Shown: positions 25,976-38,335 of the stretch, one piece after another
Layout: every line of letters starts with the position of its first letter
How positions within the stretch are numbered: the stretch's first letter is position 1
NCBI RefSeq assembly: GCF_037325665.1
Contig: NC_090246.1
Coordinates: 20,165,600 to 20,229,599 of the forward strand
Source of the DNA: Littorina saxatilis
Taxonomy: Eukaryota; Mollusca; Gastropoda; Littorinimorpha; Littorinidae
Direction of reading: 5' to 3'
Length of the DNA: 64,000 nt
Notes under the pieces: generated by a model
What the model was told of the DNA's origin: nothing
What the model saw: only the letters and a program-made list of their open reading frames with translations
Database searches by the model: none
Translations under genes and position numbers: made by a program

Positions 25976-26463
25976 AAACAAAAGAAAATCACAACAGAGA
26001 ATAGCACACGAGAAAACTGTACAATGTATTTTATACACGTGTATAAAACTATCACCTTCCAGAGCCTATGAAAGTGAACGGTTGGTTTGACTATAAATTC
26101 CTTTCCCACAATAAACCTTTCTTGCAGTAGTTCCATAGAATAGGACCCTCAGTTTGAGAATGTAGAGGGAGAAGTTGGTGGTAGGGAGGGGGGGGTGGAA
26201 GAGGGAAGGCGCCGAAGGTCGTGAGGGTGGGGGGGGGGGGGGGGGAGTGAAAGGAAGAGTGTGGGGGAAGGGTGAAGGTAGAAGGGGGAGGCGAATGGGG
26301 AGGGGGGGGGGGGGACAAAGATGAAGCAAGGGCAAGTAACGGCAACAGGCTGAGTATGGTGAGAATGATGGTGACAGCCAGAACAGGTATACAGACACAA
26401 ACTGAGAAGGAAGAATGTTAGAGAGAGTGGGAGTGACATACTGACAGACATACATGCAGACAG

Positions 26464-26465
<2 letters not shown>

Positions 26466-26516
<51 letters not shown>

Positions 26517-26548
26517 GAGAGAGAATACACACGCATGCACGCAGGCCG

Positions 26549-26590
<42 letters not shown>

Positions 26591-26606
26591 ACACGCACAT
26601 GCACAT

Positions 26607-26637
<31 letters not shown>

Positions 26638-26830
26638 TATACACACACACATACACACGCACAAACACCCACCCGCACACAAACACACACACACATACAC
26701 ACACACACATACACACACACACACAAACACACAAACACAAACACACACACACACACACACGCACAAACACACACACACACACACACATACACACACTATA
26801 CACACACACACACACATGCACACACCATAC

Positions 26831-26890
<60 letters not shown>
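26466..26890. repeat. (GA)n followed by long (CA)n
   Basis: GA tract 26466-26515, then about 340 bp of CA with scattered interruptions. Confidence 0.9.
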
Positions 26891-26984
26891 GCATTCTTTT
26901 TTTAAATCGCTTTCAAATAAATGAGAGCAACAACGATCGATGGGGTAAAAACAAAAATGTATCTCACAATCAGGTGTTGCAGAT

Positions 26985-27430
26985 TACAGTTGAGCAAGCG
27001 TCTGAGAACACGCTGACCCATTCATGGCTGGAATCTGAAATACAAAAACTTTATGGGTGATGTCAGAAAATCAATACCACTGTCAGCTGTTCTGAGAGTA
27101 AGCCTACAACGAGAAAAAGTGTGTTAGTGAGAGCACGCTGACCCATCCATGACTGACAATGAAACACAACAACTTTATGGATGAGGTTAGAAAATCAGTC
27201 AATGTTACTTTCAGGTGGTGTATGAGAACAGGATGAACAATTCATGACCTGACTGATAATGAAATGCAACAACTTTATGGATGAGTTTAGAAAATCAATG
27301 TTACTTTCAGGTGGTGTATGAGAACAGGATGAACAATTCATGACTGACAATGAAATGCAACAACTTTATGGATGAGATGATCAGAAAATCAATGGCGTCA
27401 GATGGTGTATGAGAACAGGATGACCGTTTC
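26985..27430 (+). repeat. ~85-bp degenerate tandem repeat
   Basis: GAACAGGATGAACAATTCATG and CAACTTTATGGATGAG recur five to six times; a further diverged unit is at 27595-27645. Confidence 0.75.
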
Positions 27431-27453
27431 ACCACTGAAAATGAAATGAAGAG

Positions 27454-27540
27454 TGAATACTACCTGGCTTGTTGTGTGATACAAGGTTTACACGAGTTGT
27501 TTTGTTATATATTGAAATGCGAACGAAATACAGCGTTCTC
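27454..27540. mobile_element. Half copy of the 61434 hairpin element
   Basis: GAATACTACCTGGCTTGTTG and GGTTTACACGAGTTG, then AAATGCGAACGAAA, match the left arm and spacer of the element at 61434-61584. The second arm is not found. Confidence 0.45.
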
Positions 27541-27824
27541 CATGAGCTCAGACAATTCACGTCACTGTGAGTTGTTAAAAAACAAAGGCGAGAACACGTC
27601 TGAGGGCACGTTGACCTTTTCATGGCTAAAATGAATTATAACAGCTTTATCTTTGGAACTCCAAAGCCTTGGTTAAAAAGTTGCAGGCTTTAAAACACAA
27701 AACATCTCATTGTCTTTGTTGCAAAGTTGAGGAAGAGGAACTGTGTAAGCAGTGACTTCTAAATTGAAAACAATTTCAAAAAAATTATCCGAGGTATGCA
27801 CACACCACTTTAACCAACCTGTCC

Positions 27825-28670
27825 AGAGCAATGACAGACAGAGCAAAGACATACAGAGCAAAGACAGACAGAGACAGACAAAGCAAAGACATACAGAGAA
27901 ACTGAAGACAGACAGAGCAAAGACAGACAGAGATAGACAAAACAAAGAGAGACAGAGTAAAGACAGACAAAGCAAGGACGTACAGAGCAAAGACAAACAG
28001 AGAAAATACAGGCAGAGCAAGGACACCCAGAGCTAAGAGAGACAGAGAAAAGACAGACAAAGCAACGAGAGACAGAGCCAAGATAGACAGAGCAAAGACA
28101 GGCAAAGCAAAGACAAACAGAGCAAGGCCAGCCAGAGCAAAGACAGTCAGAGCAAAGACAGACAGAGCAAAGACAGAGCACGGACATACAGAGCAAGAGA
28201 TGAAAGAGCAAAGAGAGACAGAACAAAGACAGACAGAGCAAAGACAGACAGAACAAAGACAGACAGGGCAAAGACGGACAGAGCAAAGACAGACAGAGCA
28301 AGAGATGAAAGAGCAAAGAGAGACAGAACAAAGACAGACAGAGCAAAGACAGACAGACAGAACAAAGACAGACAGAGCAAAGACGGACAGAACAAAGACA
28401 GACAGGGCAAAGACGGACAGAGCAAAGACAGACAGAACAAAGACAGACAGAGCAAGAGATGAAAGAGCAAAGAGAGACAGAACAAAGACAGACAGAGCAA
28501 AGACAGACAGACAGAACAAAGACAGAGCAAAGACGGACAGAGCAAAGACAGACAGAACAAAGAAAGACAGAGCAAGGACAGACAGAACAAAGACAGACAT
28601 AACAAAGACAGACAGAGCAAAGACAGACAGAGAAAGGACAGCCAGAACAAAGACAGGCAGACCACAGGCA
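27825..28670 (+). repeat. 15-bp minisatellite with higher-order structure
   Basis: Unit AGCAAAGACAGACAG with variants. A longer unit starting GAGCAAGAGATGAAAGAGC recurs at about 28189, 28301 and 28451. Open frames on both strands (QRQTE or LCLSV repeats) come from the 3n unit length. Confidence 0.85.
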
Positions 28671-29012
28671 GCCCAGATGGACAACGAGAGTAACGTGCAG
28701 TGACCTTGTTTCTCTGACTGGCAACAAGCACACGGTAAACTGGCCACCCGACAATCAAGGGAGACAGGTGATCGATTCAATAATGGATGGCGTCTGCGGC
28801 CGAGGTCTTCCAGTGGTGAAACAGTCACTGTTGTCGAATTTCTTGGGATGCGTTTTTGTTTGTCTACTTCCTTGTCCCTGTTGTAGATAATTTCTAAATG
28901 ATTGAATTTATGAGTGAGTCATTAGTTGTATATAATGGCGGGCTTTGATTCTCAAGTCCAGTTTTCACGACTGTAAGTCTTCTCCCCAAATCTTCTCTCC
29001 CTCTAAAGAGCT

Positions 29013-29017
<5 letters not shown>

Positions 29018-29096
<79 letters not shown>

Positions 29097-29510
29097 AAAC
29101 AAACAAACAAACCGCCGTTTAGTGCGATTGCCCCTGAACCAACCATTGTACGACCCATAAAAAATTTCCATTAACCTGTTTTAAACGCGGACACGAACAT
29201 GACCCAAACGTTTGATGTTTGATGAACAAACGAAGGAAGGAAGGAAGGAAGGAAGGAAGGAAGGAAGGAAGGAAGGAAGGAAGGAACGAGCGAACGAACG
29301 AACGAACGAACAATCGAACGAACGAACGAACGAACGAACGAAGAAAGGAAGGAAGGATGGAAGGAAGGAAGGTGGGATGGAAGGAAGGAAGGAAGGAAGG
29401 AAGGAACGAACGAACGAACCAATGAACGAACCAACGAAAACGAACCAATGAACGAACCAACGAAGGAAGGAAGGAACAAAACAACGAACAAAACCACGAA
29501 CAAACGAACT
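29018..29510. repeat. (GA)n, then (GAAG)n and (GAAC)n
   Basis: GA tract 29018-29096; tetranucleotides GAAG and GAAC alternate in blocks from 29232 to about 29510. Confidence 0.9.
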
Positions 29511-30102
29511 AACTAACGCGACAAAATATCAGAAAGAGCAGCTCTTTCGTCACAACCTATAAATTGATTTCAGGTCTCGTCAACGTTGACGTTCCCATTT
29601 AAAACACTCCACACAGACCGCGCCGTTCCTTTTCAAAACGATGCCCATTCTCCGATAAGATTTACATTTCTGTGTCAATACCGTTCAAATTCCCAGCGAG
29701 TGCTCATTCAAGAATCAAAATACAACCCGTCAAGCAGTCCTTGAAACGGCCAAAGAGGTGAAGAGGTTTGTACGAAAAACACGGGTACCTTCCCTTTGAA
29801 GCACAACACCTCTCGAACATTAACGGCCATTTCGAATGTGTGTTTGTAAGGGGTTATAGAAAATAGATTTTTTTCAAAATTGTGATTCAACGCCGCCTTG
29901 CAGAACATGGGCCTTGCGTGAGGAGTTTACACTGGGGATTTTCCCGTTAAAAATCCGTTTCAAATCGATCGGTTTCAACGATTCAGTCAATTCATTTCAA
30001 TAAATCTTTGTTTCATGTTCAAGGGATGTAACGTAGAGGGTTTGCTGTAGATGAAAATAGTTCATTTTGCACGCTAAATTTCAATTTATTTATTCCTTTC
30101 GA

Positions 30103-30228
30103 AAGCGGCGTATGGCTGCCTAAAATGGCGGGTCAAAAACGGTCATACGTGACACGAAAAAGCCGACTCGTGCACACAAAAAAAAGAGTGTACATGAGAG
30201 TTTCAGCCCATTAACGCAGAAGAAGAAT
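30103..30228 (+). mobile_element. SINE-3 3' fragment
   Basis: AAAGCGGCGTATGGCTGCC to CGCAGAAGAAGAA, the terminal third of the SINE. Confidence 0.65.
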
Positions 30229-30607
30229 TTATTTCTGTGTAAATAAACGCGCTGACAAGGCATTTTTTGCATTACTGAAAATTTAGCCACACTGTAGACA
30301 CGACAAACAGGTCTGAAAATCAGTGGGACGCCGCTCTTTTCCAGACTGGTGCAGGGTCGCGTTGACACTTAAGATTCTATGATACAGGGATGACTCACGA
30401 TATTCAGTGTTTATTCCATTCCGGTGATGTACTTTGGCGTAAAGGTAAGAAATTCCACAGGTCAAGGATCCTATTACTGAATTGTTCACACCTGATTTAT
30501 ATCGCGCGCGCAATCAGTGGACCACATAAAAACGATGACACAGAGAGATACGCACGGCATAGAAAGTCAGACAGAAAGACACAGACACAGGCCCACAAAA
30601 AGAGACA

Positions 30608-31470
30608 GACAGACAGACGGGAGGTGTGGACTCGGGTTCACTGGCATAGAGGGGCAGACAGACGGGTGTGGACTCGGGTTCACTGGCATAGAGGGGCAGA
30701 CAGACGGGTGTGGACTCGGGTTCACTGGCATAGAGGGGCAGACAGACGGGTGTGGACTCAGGTTCACTGGCATAGAGGGGCAGACAGACGGGTGTGGACT
30801 CAGGTTCACTGGCATAGAGGGGCAGACAGACTGGTGTGGACTCGGGTTCACTGGCATAGAGGGGCAGACAGACGGGTGTGGACTCTGGTTCACTGGCATA
30901 GAGGGGCAGACAGACGGGTGTGGACTCAGGTTCACTGGCATAGAGGGGCAGACAGACGGGTGTGGACTCAGGTTCACTGGCATAGAGGGGCAGACAGACG
31001 GGTGTGGACTCAGGTTCACTGGCATACAGGGGCAGACAGACGGGTGTGGACTCAGGTTCACTAGAGGGGAAGACAGACGGGAGGTGTGGACTCGGGTTCA
31101 CTGGCATAGAGGGGCAGACAGACGGGTGTGGACTCAGGTTCACTGGCATAGAGGGGCAGACAGACGGGTGTGGACTCAGGTTCACTGGCATAGAGGGGCA
31201 GGCAGACGGGTGTGGACTCAGGTTCACTGGCATAGAGGGGCAGACAGACGGGTGTGGACTCTGGTTCACTGGCATAGAGGCCGGGCAGACAGACGGGTGT
31301 GGACTCAGGTTCACTGGCATAGAGGGGCAGACAGACGGGTGTGGACTCAGGTTCACTGGCATAGAGGGGCAGACAGACGGGTGTGGACTCAGGTTCACTG
31401 GCATAGAGGGGCAGACAGACGGGCGTGGACTCTGGTTCACTGGCATAGAGGGGCAGACAGATTGACGGAC
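30608..31470 (+). repeat. 42-bp minisatellite, about 20 copies
   Basis: Unit contains GGTGTGGACTCAGGTTCACT and GGCATAGAGGGGCAGACAG. Copies are nearly identical apart from a shortened unit near 31050 and a 3-bp insertion near 31281. Open on both strands (GQTDGCGLRFTGIE / SPHPSVCPSMPVNL). Confidence 0.9.
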
Positions 31471-31557
31471 AGAGAAACACCTGCCCACATTGAGAAACAG
31501 AAACAGACAGACAGAGACAAAAAGACTGACACATATATCCGTATAATACATACACAC

Positions 31558-31560
<3 letters not shown>

Positions 31561-31632
<72 letters not shown>

Positions 31633-31649
31633 ATACACACACACACATA

Positions 31650-31694
<45 letters not shown>

Positions 31695-31705
31695 CATAAA
31701 CACAC

Positions 31706-31735
<30 letters not shown>
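31561..31735. repeat. (CT)n(CA)n microsatellite
   Basis: CT tract then CA tract directly after the 42-bp minisatellite. Confidence 0.9.
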
Positions 31736-31737
<2 letters not shown>

Positions 31738-32039
31738 CAGCCGGGTCAGAAGAACAAAACTTGGAAAAGTGTAAGGTTTGGAGTGAGGGAGAAAGAGGTT
31801 GAGTCTAGGACTGTGATAGATAAGATCGAGGGAAAAGTCAGGATGATTTGTCCAGACAAATTGATAGCAGTGTCTTGTCAAACTTGAAGATGATGTACGA
31901 TTCAGACGGCGGTTTGCTGGAGCATTCACGCGCCGCTGGCTTTCGCACTTTAACCGTGTGTCTGGAGCAGAGAACAAAAAACAGCACATAAAAGCACAGT
32001 GGAAATCCATTTCAAGATCGCACAGATTTGAGAAAAGTT

Positions 32040-32470
32040 GACTGACTGACTGACTATTAGGGTTTAACGTCCTCTTAGACCAACTGGTCTATATTGGGAC
32101 AGGTATTGGTAATACGCTGAAGATATGGTGTGATACTTTGATTCGAACAAGCCCGCTGTGGCTGTCTTCTTCGACACACCAGCATTGGGTTTGTCTCGTC
32201 AAAGTATCGAAATACGATCATGATAATTAGAGACGAGAGATGATGCATGCCGTGTCTTCGTGTTTTCCAAGCCCTGAGACTTTCGCTGTGAACGTGGGAT
32301 CTTTTTCGTGCGCATGTGTGCACACGGGGGTGTTCGGACACCGAAGGGAGTCTGCACAAAGTTGACTCCGAGAAATAAATCTCTCGCCGAACGTGGGGAT
32401 CGAACCCACGCTGATAGCGACCAACTGACTACAAAGCCAGCGCGCTACCAACTGAGCTACGTCCCCGCCC
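32040..32470 (-). mobile_element. tRNA-derived SINE (SINE-4), full length
   Basis: On the minus strand the head GGGGACGTAGCTCAGTTGGT and B box GTGGGTTCGATCCCCACG are followed by the leader CGGCGAGAGATTTATTTCTC, body, and a (TCAG)n tail (32038-32055). The cloverleaf-like head is not followed by a proper 3' acceptor strand, so it is a SINE and not a tRNA gene. Confidence 0.75.
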
Positions 32471-32859
32471 GGAGAAAAGTTGTTCTAAACAGAGAGAGAG
32501 AGTCTTAGGATGTACGCAAGTTTACATTCTTTTAAACAAAAATTCTGTAAAATCAAGGTTTAGAAAAGAGAAAGTCTTAAAACCAGGAGAAGGGGTGGGG
32601 TGTTGGTATCACAATGGGGGTTCCATTGTGTATGTCGTGGAATGTCACATTAGTGCCTTGATCCAATTCAGTCTTGGGTGTAACAAAAAGGGCATGCGGT
32701 CAGTCGAGTGGACATGACCGAAAAGGATACGTGACGAGGGAGTGGGTGGTGTGTGCGGCTGGGGACGGTGAGATAATGGGTAGAAAGGTCCTTATTGATT
32801 AAACACACGTTATGCGTAAACTCAGTGGTTTCAGTGCTATGTAGGTGCGGCTTGTCACG

Positions 32860-33250
32860 GCTGTGTGTGTGGTTGTGTGTGTGTGTCAGTGTGTGTGTGT
32901 GTGTTTCTATCTGTGTGTGTGTGTGTGTGTGTGTTTGTGTGTGTGTTTGTGTGTGTGAGTGTGTGTGTGTGTGTTAGTAAGTGTGTGTGTGTGTCGGTGT
33001 GTGTGTTAGTCACAGTTAGTTAGTGTGTGTATGTGTGTGTGTCTGTGTGTGTGTGTGTGTGGTGTGTGTGTGTAGGTGTGTGTGTATGTGCGTGCGTGTG
33101 TCAGTGTGGGTGTGCGAATGCGAGCGAGCGTGCGTGTCTGTGCCTGTATTGTGTGTATGCGCGCGCGCGCTCGCGTGTGTGTGTGCGTGTGTGCGTGCGC
33201 GCGGCGTGCGTGCGTGCGTGCAGTATGCGTGCATGCGTGCGTGTTGATTG
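32860..33250. repeat. (GT)n/(GCGT)n microsatellite complex
   Basis: GT tract with many single substitutions, grading to GCGTGCGT at its right end. Confidence 0.88.
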
Positions 33251-33394
33251 AATGCTTACGAGCTTGCGTGCTTGACGGTTTGTGTGCATGTCTGTGTGTC
33301 AAGTTCAAAGTTTCTGCTGTAAATCGCTTAGAGTGGCAGGCGTTCCTTGGCACAAAGGGTCAAAATCTCTATAGTCATTAACAATGAGGGCGCA

Positions 33395-33540
33395 AAGAAA
33401 TAAGGCCTTATTTATTTTAAGACCTCAATAAAATAAGGCCTTATTTTCGATAAGGCCTTAGGAAAATAAGGCCTTAAAAAAATAAGCCCTTGAAAAAATA
33501 AGGCCTTAAAAAAATAAGGCCTTAAAAAATTCAAGCTTAT
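33395..33540. repeat. AAGGCCTT palindrome array
   Basis: AATAAGGCCTTAAAAA-type units of about 17 bp, seven or so copies, each with a self-complementary TAAGGCCTTA core. Confidence 0.8.
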
Positions 33541-33912
33541 TTTTCTGCGCATCACTACTGCTCACCCTAATAGCAGCACACAATAACTTAAATGACACAT
33601 ATAGACGACAACACACACACACACACATACACTCATACGCACGCGCACACTCACGAACGCACATATGCGCGAGAGCGCGAAAAAAGAGATAGTGAATGGA
33701 ACAAGAGAAAACATTTCCAAACGATAAACATTATGACACTGGTTAAAATCGGTTGTCGCACCTGGACTCTTCTGTACACCTGTACCTACCCCAACGCATT
33801 TGCAAACACACACCCACACACCACCCACACACACACACACGCACACGCACTCACAAACGAAACAGGGCGATACTCCCTTACAAAGCATACACGCGCTCGT
33901 AAACATTAACAG

Positions 33913-34049
33913 CTATTGTGTTTTCAGCGTAGCAATAGGGTCCGATATCTAGACGAGACAAGTATAATGCCGACGAGTCGAAGACGAGTCGCATTATACT
34001 TGTTCGAGTCTAAATATCGGACCCTATTGCTACGCTGAAATTACAATAG
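33913..34049. mobile_element. Near-perfect 58-bp inverted repeat (foldback MITE-like)
   Basis: Arms 33913-33970 and 33991-34049 share CAGCGTAGCAATAGGGTCCG and ACAAGTATAATGC, with few mismatches, around a 20-nt loop. The whole 137 bp would extrude as one long hairpin. It lies between two (CA)n tracts. Confidence 0.6.
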
Positions 34050-34120
34050 CGATTATATAGCTGTTCTGACCTTGATTTGTTGTTCCAAACTTACAAAATG
34101 ACAGTTTTTGCGTCATTTTT

Positions 34121-34121
<1 letters not shown>

Positions 34122-34204
<83 letters not shown>

Positions 34205-34291
34205 TCACACACACAAACACACAAACCTAGACACAAATACACACAGACACATAAAGACATTACAACACACAAACACACCCACACACACACA

Positions 34292-34323
<32 letters not shown>

Positions 34324-34443
34324 CACATGCACACACACACACCCGCCTCTCTCTCTCTCCCTCTCTTTCTCTCTCTGTCTGTCAGTCCGTCCGTCAGTTC
34401 GTTCGTCAGTCCGTCTGTCTATCTGTCTGTCAGTCCGTCTGTT

Positions 34444-34523
<80 letters not shown>
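34122..34523. repeat. (CA)n then (CT)n/(CTGT)n microsatellites
   Basis: CA tract 34122-34340, CTGT/CGTC-rich linker 34350-34445, CT tract 34446-34523. Confidence 0.9.
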
Positions 34524-34564
34524 ACGCCGCTCTCTCTGTGTACCAGCATACAACTGAGAGGCGA

Positions 34565-34612
34565 AAAAATAAGGCCTTAAAAAATAAGGCCTTAAAAAAA
34601 TAAGGGCTTTCT
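34565..34612. repeat. Second AAGGCCTT palindrome array
   Basis: Three further AATAAGGCCTTAAAAA units about 1 kb from the first array. Confidence 0.75.
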
Positions 34613-34849
34613 TATTTCTTACAATTCTTGTGAAACGTCTACAGAAGGACACCAACATTACGGTCGTTTGCCTAGGATGTCTCTCATACGTGCTGACGTG
34701 GTGATCACTACAATTGTGGGCCTTTTGACTACTCACTTCCCATAGTTTGCCCGAAAGAAGAATTACGTACTTTGCCTCTTGCACACTCGTTCGCGACCGG
34801 TGTAGGAGAATTCTCCATCTTGCGGACAAGCCACCGAATCGAATTGCGC

Positions 34850-35206
34850 ACGGGAGCACTGGCCTAGTGGATACGACGTCAGTCTCCCGAGCGGAAGGTC
34901 GTGGGTTCGAATCCCGACCGCGCCTGGGGCTTAAAGGGTGGATATTTGTCGGATCTCCCAGGTCAACTTGTGTGCAGACCTGCTAGTGCCTTGTACCCCT
35001 TCGTGTGTACACATCAAGTGCGCACGGAAAAGATCCTGTAATCTATGTCAGAGTTCGGTGGGTTATAGAAACACGAAAATACCAAGCAAGCATCTCCCTC
35101 CAAAGCAGAGTATGGCTGCCTAAATGGTGGGGTCATACTCGTAAAAGCCGTGAGAATTTCAGCCCATGAACGAAGAAGAAGAAGAAGAAGAAGAAGAAGA
35201 AGAAGA
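34850..35206 (+). mobile_element. tRNA-derived SINE (SINE-3), full length with (GAA)n tail
   Basis: Head GGGAGCACTGGCCTAGTGGA with B box GTGGGTTCGAATCCCGACC, body CAGGTCAACTTGTGTGCAG, GAGTTCGGTGGGTTATAG, GTATGGCTGCCTAAATGG, then (GAA)n at 35169-35206. Confidence 0.8.
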
Positions 35207-35669
35207 ATTGCGCACGTTATATTCGTCCCACCACCTCACTTGGGAAAGAGAACAAGACTTCTTCGGTGGCAATAGACGCAGTTTCGGTCTCCCCAATGTT
35301 CCAAGTACTTCCTCCGAGTTCTTCTTCCTACCCAAGTGATTGGCATGTCCATCTCCGCTTTCTTTGTAACTGGACAGCTTAGGGCTAATGAATAAGAGTG
35401 GCACGGTAATAGAGAGAAGGCTGCTGATGGAGATTTAGGCTGAAACCCACTCAATCACTGAACAAGTGGGTGCAAAATGGAATTTCTCACGTCGGCGATT
35501 TTTTCCTCGTATACAGGCTCTTCGAACAACTGCAAACGTATTACTGAAGCAAAGACTCAAATTGAGTTACTGACTGAAGCGACATGCACACTCCTCTAGT
35601 TTTCACCGCTGTCATGGTGGTGGTATGTAAGTGTGGTTGAAGCGGTGATTGAGTCGTGTTTGTACTTTT

Positions 35670-36069
35670 TTGTCCCTGTCTTTCTGAACAGGTCTCTCTC
35701 TACACTCCCTCTCGCACCCTTCGTTCTTCTGATGATGCTCGACTTCTCTGTCAAGGTCGCTTTAAACGTAAGGCTCATGGCTTCCGCACGTTTTCGTATT
35801 ATGGACCTCAGTTATGGAATTCACTCCCCTTTCAATTACGTCACTCTCCATCCATTTCATCTTTTAAGTCCAATTTGAAAACTCACTTGTTCCAACAACA
35901 CTACGGATAGTTCCTTAGTATAGAGTCTGGGGATGTGAGATGTGCATGATGTGTTGTTTGAATCTGACAGTGATTGTATGATTTTTGTATACATGTATTG
36001 TTGTCCCGCGCTTTGAACTTTTGATAAGGCGCTTTATAAATGCCCGTTATTATTATTATTATTATTATA
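35670..36069 (+). mobile_element. L2-like LINE 3' end fragment
   Basis: Encodes CLSEQVSLYTPSRTLRSSDD, then GPQLWNSLPFQLR and FKSNLKTHLFQQHYG before a stop at 35908-35910. This YTPSR...LWNSLP...FK..LKTHLF pattern marks the C-terminus of L2/CR1-group reverse transcriptases. The 3' UTR ends in GCGCTTTATAAATGCCCG and an (ATT)n tail (36046-36069), a typical L2-type terminus. Confidence 0.75.
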
Positions 36070-36129
36070 AAAGAACAACCCAAAAAAAACCTTACAATCC
36101 AGGACATGAAAAGGTGATATTATATTAAA

Positions 36130-36194
36130 CACACACACACACACACAAATACACACACACACACACACACACATACACACACACACACACACAA

Positions 36195-36244
<50 letters not shown>
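36130..36244. repeat. (CA)n microsatellite
   Basis: CA tract directly after the L2-like LINE tail. Confidence 0.9.
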
Positions 36245-36249
<5 letters not shown>

Positions 36250-36330
36250 ACGTGAAGATGACGAGGAAAGGAAGGCAAACATGTAAACAAAATAATAACT
36301 GCCTTTGCTGTTGCATGTTCTTACCAAAGA

Positions 36331-36500
36331 GGTACCTGCGACGAAGGGACACCCATGTGATCAACCAAACGTGCCCCTACATTGCAGGTGGCCTGTCATG
36401 GCTGGTATATTTTAGCGAAGTTATTCGCCAAAGGGACAAGAGAAGGTGGCCTTTCTTGGGAGGTGTCCTGTCGTCGGAGGGGCTTCACATCGCAGGTACC
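36331..36500. repeat. GGTACC-ended dispersed repeat
   Basis: Bounded by inverted 11-mers GGTACCTGCGA (36331-36341) and TCGCAGGTACC (36490-36500). The interior TGGCCTTTCTTGGGAGGTGT and TCGGAGGGGCTTCACATC match the non-exonic part of the array at 55067-56549. Confidence 0.5.
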
Positions 36501-36685
36501 ACTATTACCACATTTGTTAAAGGTTTACCCTTCTGAGATGGTTGTTCTGAAAAATGCACCCCCCCCCCCCCCTCCGTCCCCCCTCCCCCTCCCGACCTTC
36601 AATAATCTGAAAAAGTCGGGTCTAAAAAATGGAGGTAAATTTACAGAGGTTATGAACAGCAAATCTGAAAGAGTAAGATCTTAAG

Positions 36686-37498
36686 AAGTCGCGTAAGGCG
36701 AAATTACTACATTTAGTCAAGCTGTCGAACACACGGAATGAAACTGAACGCACTGGATTTTTTCACCAAGACAGTACAGCTTCGTCAATCCCCGCGTGAA
36801 GGAAATCGCTCACCTTCCACGTGCAAAACGTAGTGATATTGACACGCCAGATTAGCGCGGTGGCGTATTGTGCTAAGCAGGAAAGCGCGCTTTTCTGTAT
36901 TCTTGTTCACTTTCTGAGCTTGTTTTGAATACAACCTATCATATATATATGTTTTTGGAATCAGGAAATGATAAAGAATAAGATGAAATCATTTTTGGAT
37001 CGATTTCTGAAATTTTTATCGTAAGACTAATTAATCTATTTTCGTTAATTGTGATCACATTTTAAGAGTAAACATGATATATGTATATATTTTTAGATGC
37101 AGAATGTGATGAAGAATACGATGCAATCAATTTTAAATCTGTTTGCAAAAAAATCGATTTTAATGACAACTTTAATGAGCAAACTCATTAATTAAATTTT
37201 AAGCCTCCAAGCTGAAATGCAATACCAAAGTCCGGTCTTCGTCGAAGATTACTTGACCAACATTTCAACCAATTTGGTTGAAAAATGAGAGCGTGACAGT
37301 GCTGCCTCAACTTTCACGAAAAGCCGGATATGACGTCATCAAAGACATTTATCAAAAAAATGAAACAATTGTCTGGAGATACCATACTCAGAATCTCTCA
37401 TGTCAAGTTTCATGAAGATCGGTCCAGTAGTTTTCTCTGAATCGCTCTACACACACACACAGACACACACACATACACCACGACCCTCGTCTCGATTC
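36686..37498 (+). mobile_element. Element A, copy 2 (3' truncated)
   Basis: Starts GTCGCGTAAGGCGAAATTAC then ACATTTAGTCAAG, and runs to CTCGTCTCGATTCAG, where the next copy begins. It lacks the 3' terminal hairpin. Confidence 0.7.
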
Positions 37499-38277
37499 AG
37501 TCGCGTAAGGCGAAATTACTACATTTAGTCAAGCTGTGGAACTCACAGAATGAAACTGAACGCACTGCATTTTTTCACAATGACCGTAGTCCGCCGCTTG
37601 TGCAAAACGGAGTGAAACTGACGAGCCGGTTCAGCGCGGTAGTGGTTTCGCTGTGCTGCATAGCACGCTTTTCTGTACCTCTCTTCGTTTTAACTTTCTG
37701 AGCGTGTTTTTAATCCAAACATATCATATCTATATGTTTTTGGAATCAGGAACCGACAAGGAATAAGATGAAATTGTTTTTAAATCGATTTTGGAAATTT
37801 GATTTTGATGATAATTTTCATATTTTTAATTTTCAGACCTTGTTTTTAATCCAAATATAACATATTTATATGTTTTTGGAATCAGAAAATGATGAAAAAT
37901 AAGATGAACGTAAATTTGGATCGTTTTATAAAAAAATAATTTTAATTACAATTTTCAGATTTTTAATGACTAAAGTCATTAATTAATTTTTAAGCCACCA
38001 AACTGAAATGCAATACCGAAGTTTGGCCTTCGTCGAAGATTGCTTGGCCAAAATTTCAATCAATTTGAATGAAAAATGAGGGTGTGACAGTGCCGCCTCA
38101 ACTTTTACAAAAAGCCGGATATGACGTCATCAAAGACATTTATCGAAAAAAATGACAAAAAAGTCCGGGGATATCATACCCAGGAACTCTCATGTCAAAT
38201 TTCATAAAGATCGGTTCAGTAGTTTACTCTCAATCGCTCTACACACACACACACACGCACTGACACACACACACACA

Positions 38278-38335
<58 letters not shown>

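Larger units (their letters stand above)
28680..30600. other. No gene recognised outside the simple repeats
   Basis: Apart from the tract at 29018-29510 and the SINE fragment at 30103, 29520-30100 and 30230-30600 are unique-looking with no coding signal. Confidence 0.45.

Noticed and set aside
26066-27060. Cys/Val and Thr/His ORFs over 150-270 codons
   Set aside because: (CA)n/(GT)n dinucleotide translation.
27785-28828. 347-codon Cys/Leu/Ser-rich minus-strand ORF and overlapping frames
   Set aside because: Translation of a 15-bp repeat; three frames are open at once, which is a low-complexity artefact.
30517-31887. 456-codon plus-strand ORF and 347-codon minus-strand ORF
   Set aside because: Both are read-through of a 42-bp (3n) minisatellite and flanking CT/CA tracts; open on both strands, no start context or domain.
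32395-32470. Candidate tRNA gene on the minus strand
   Set aside because: A and B boxes are present but there is no matching acceptor 3' strand and the sequence continues into a SINE body seen elsewhere.
34850-34925. Candidate tRNA gene
   Set aside because: Same reasoning: head of a SINE-3 copy.
35633-35878. 81-codon ORF overlapping the L2-like fragment in another frame
   Set aside because: Shadow of the LINE frame that gives the YTPSR...LKTHLF pattern.
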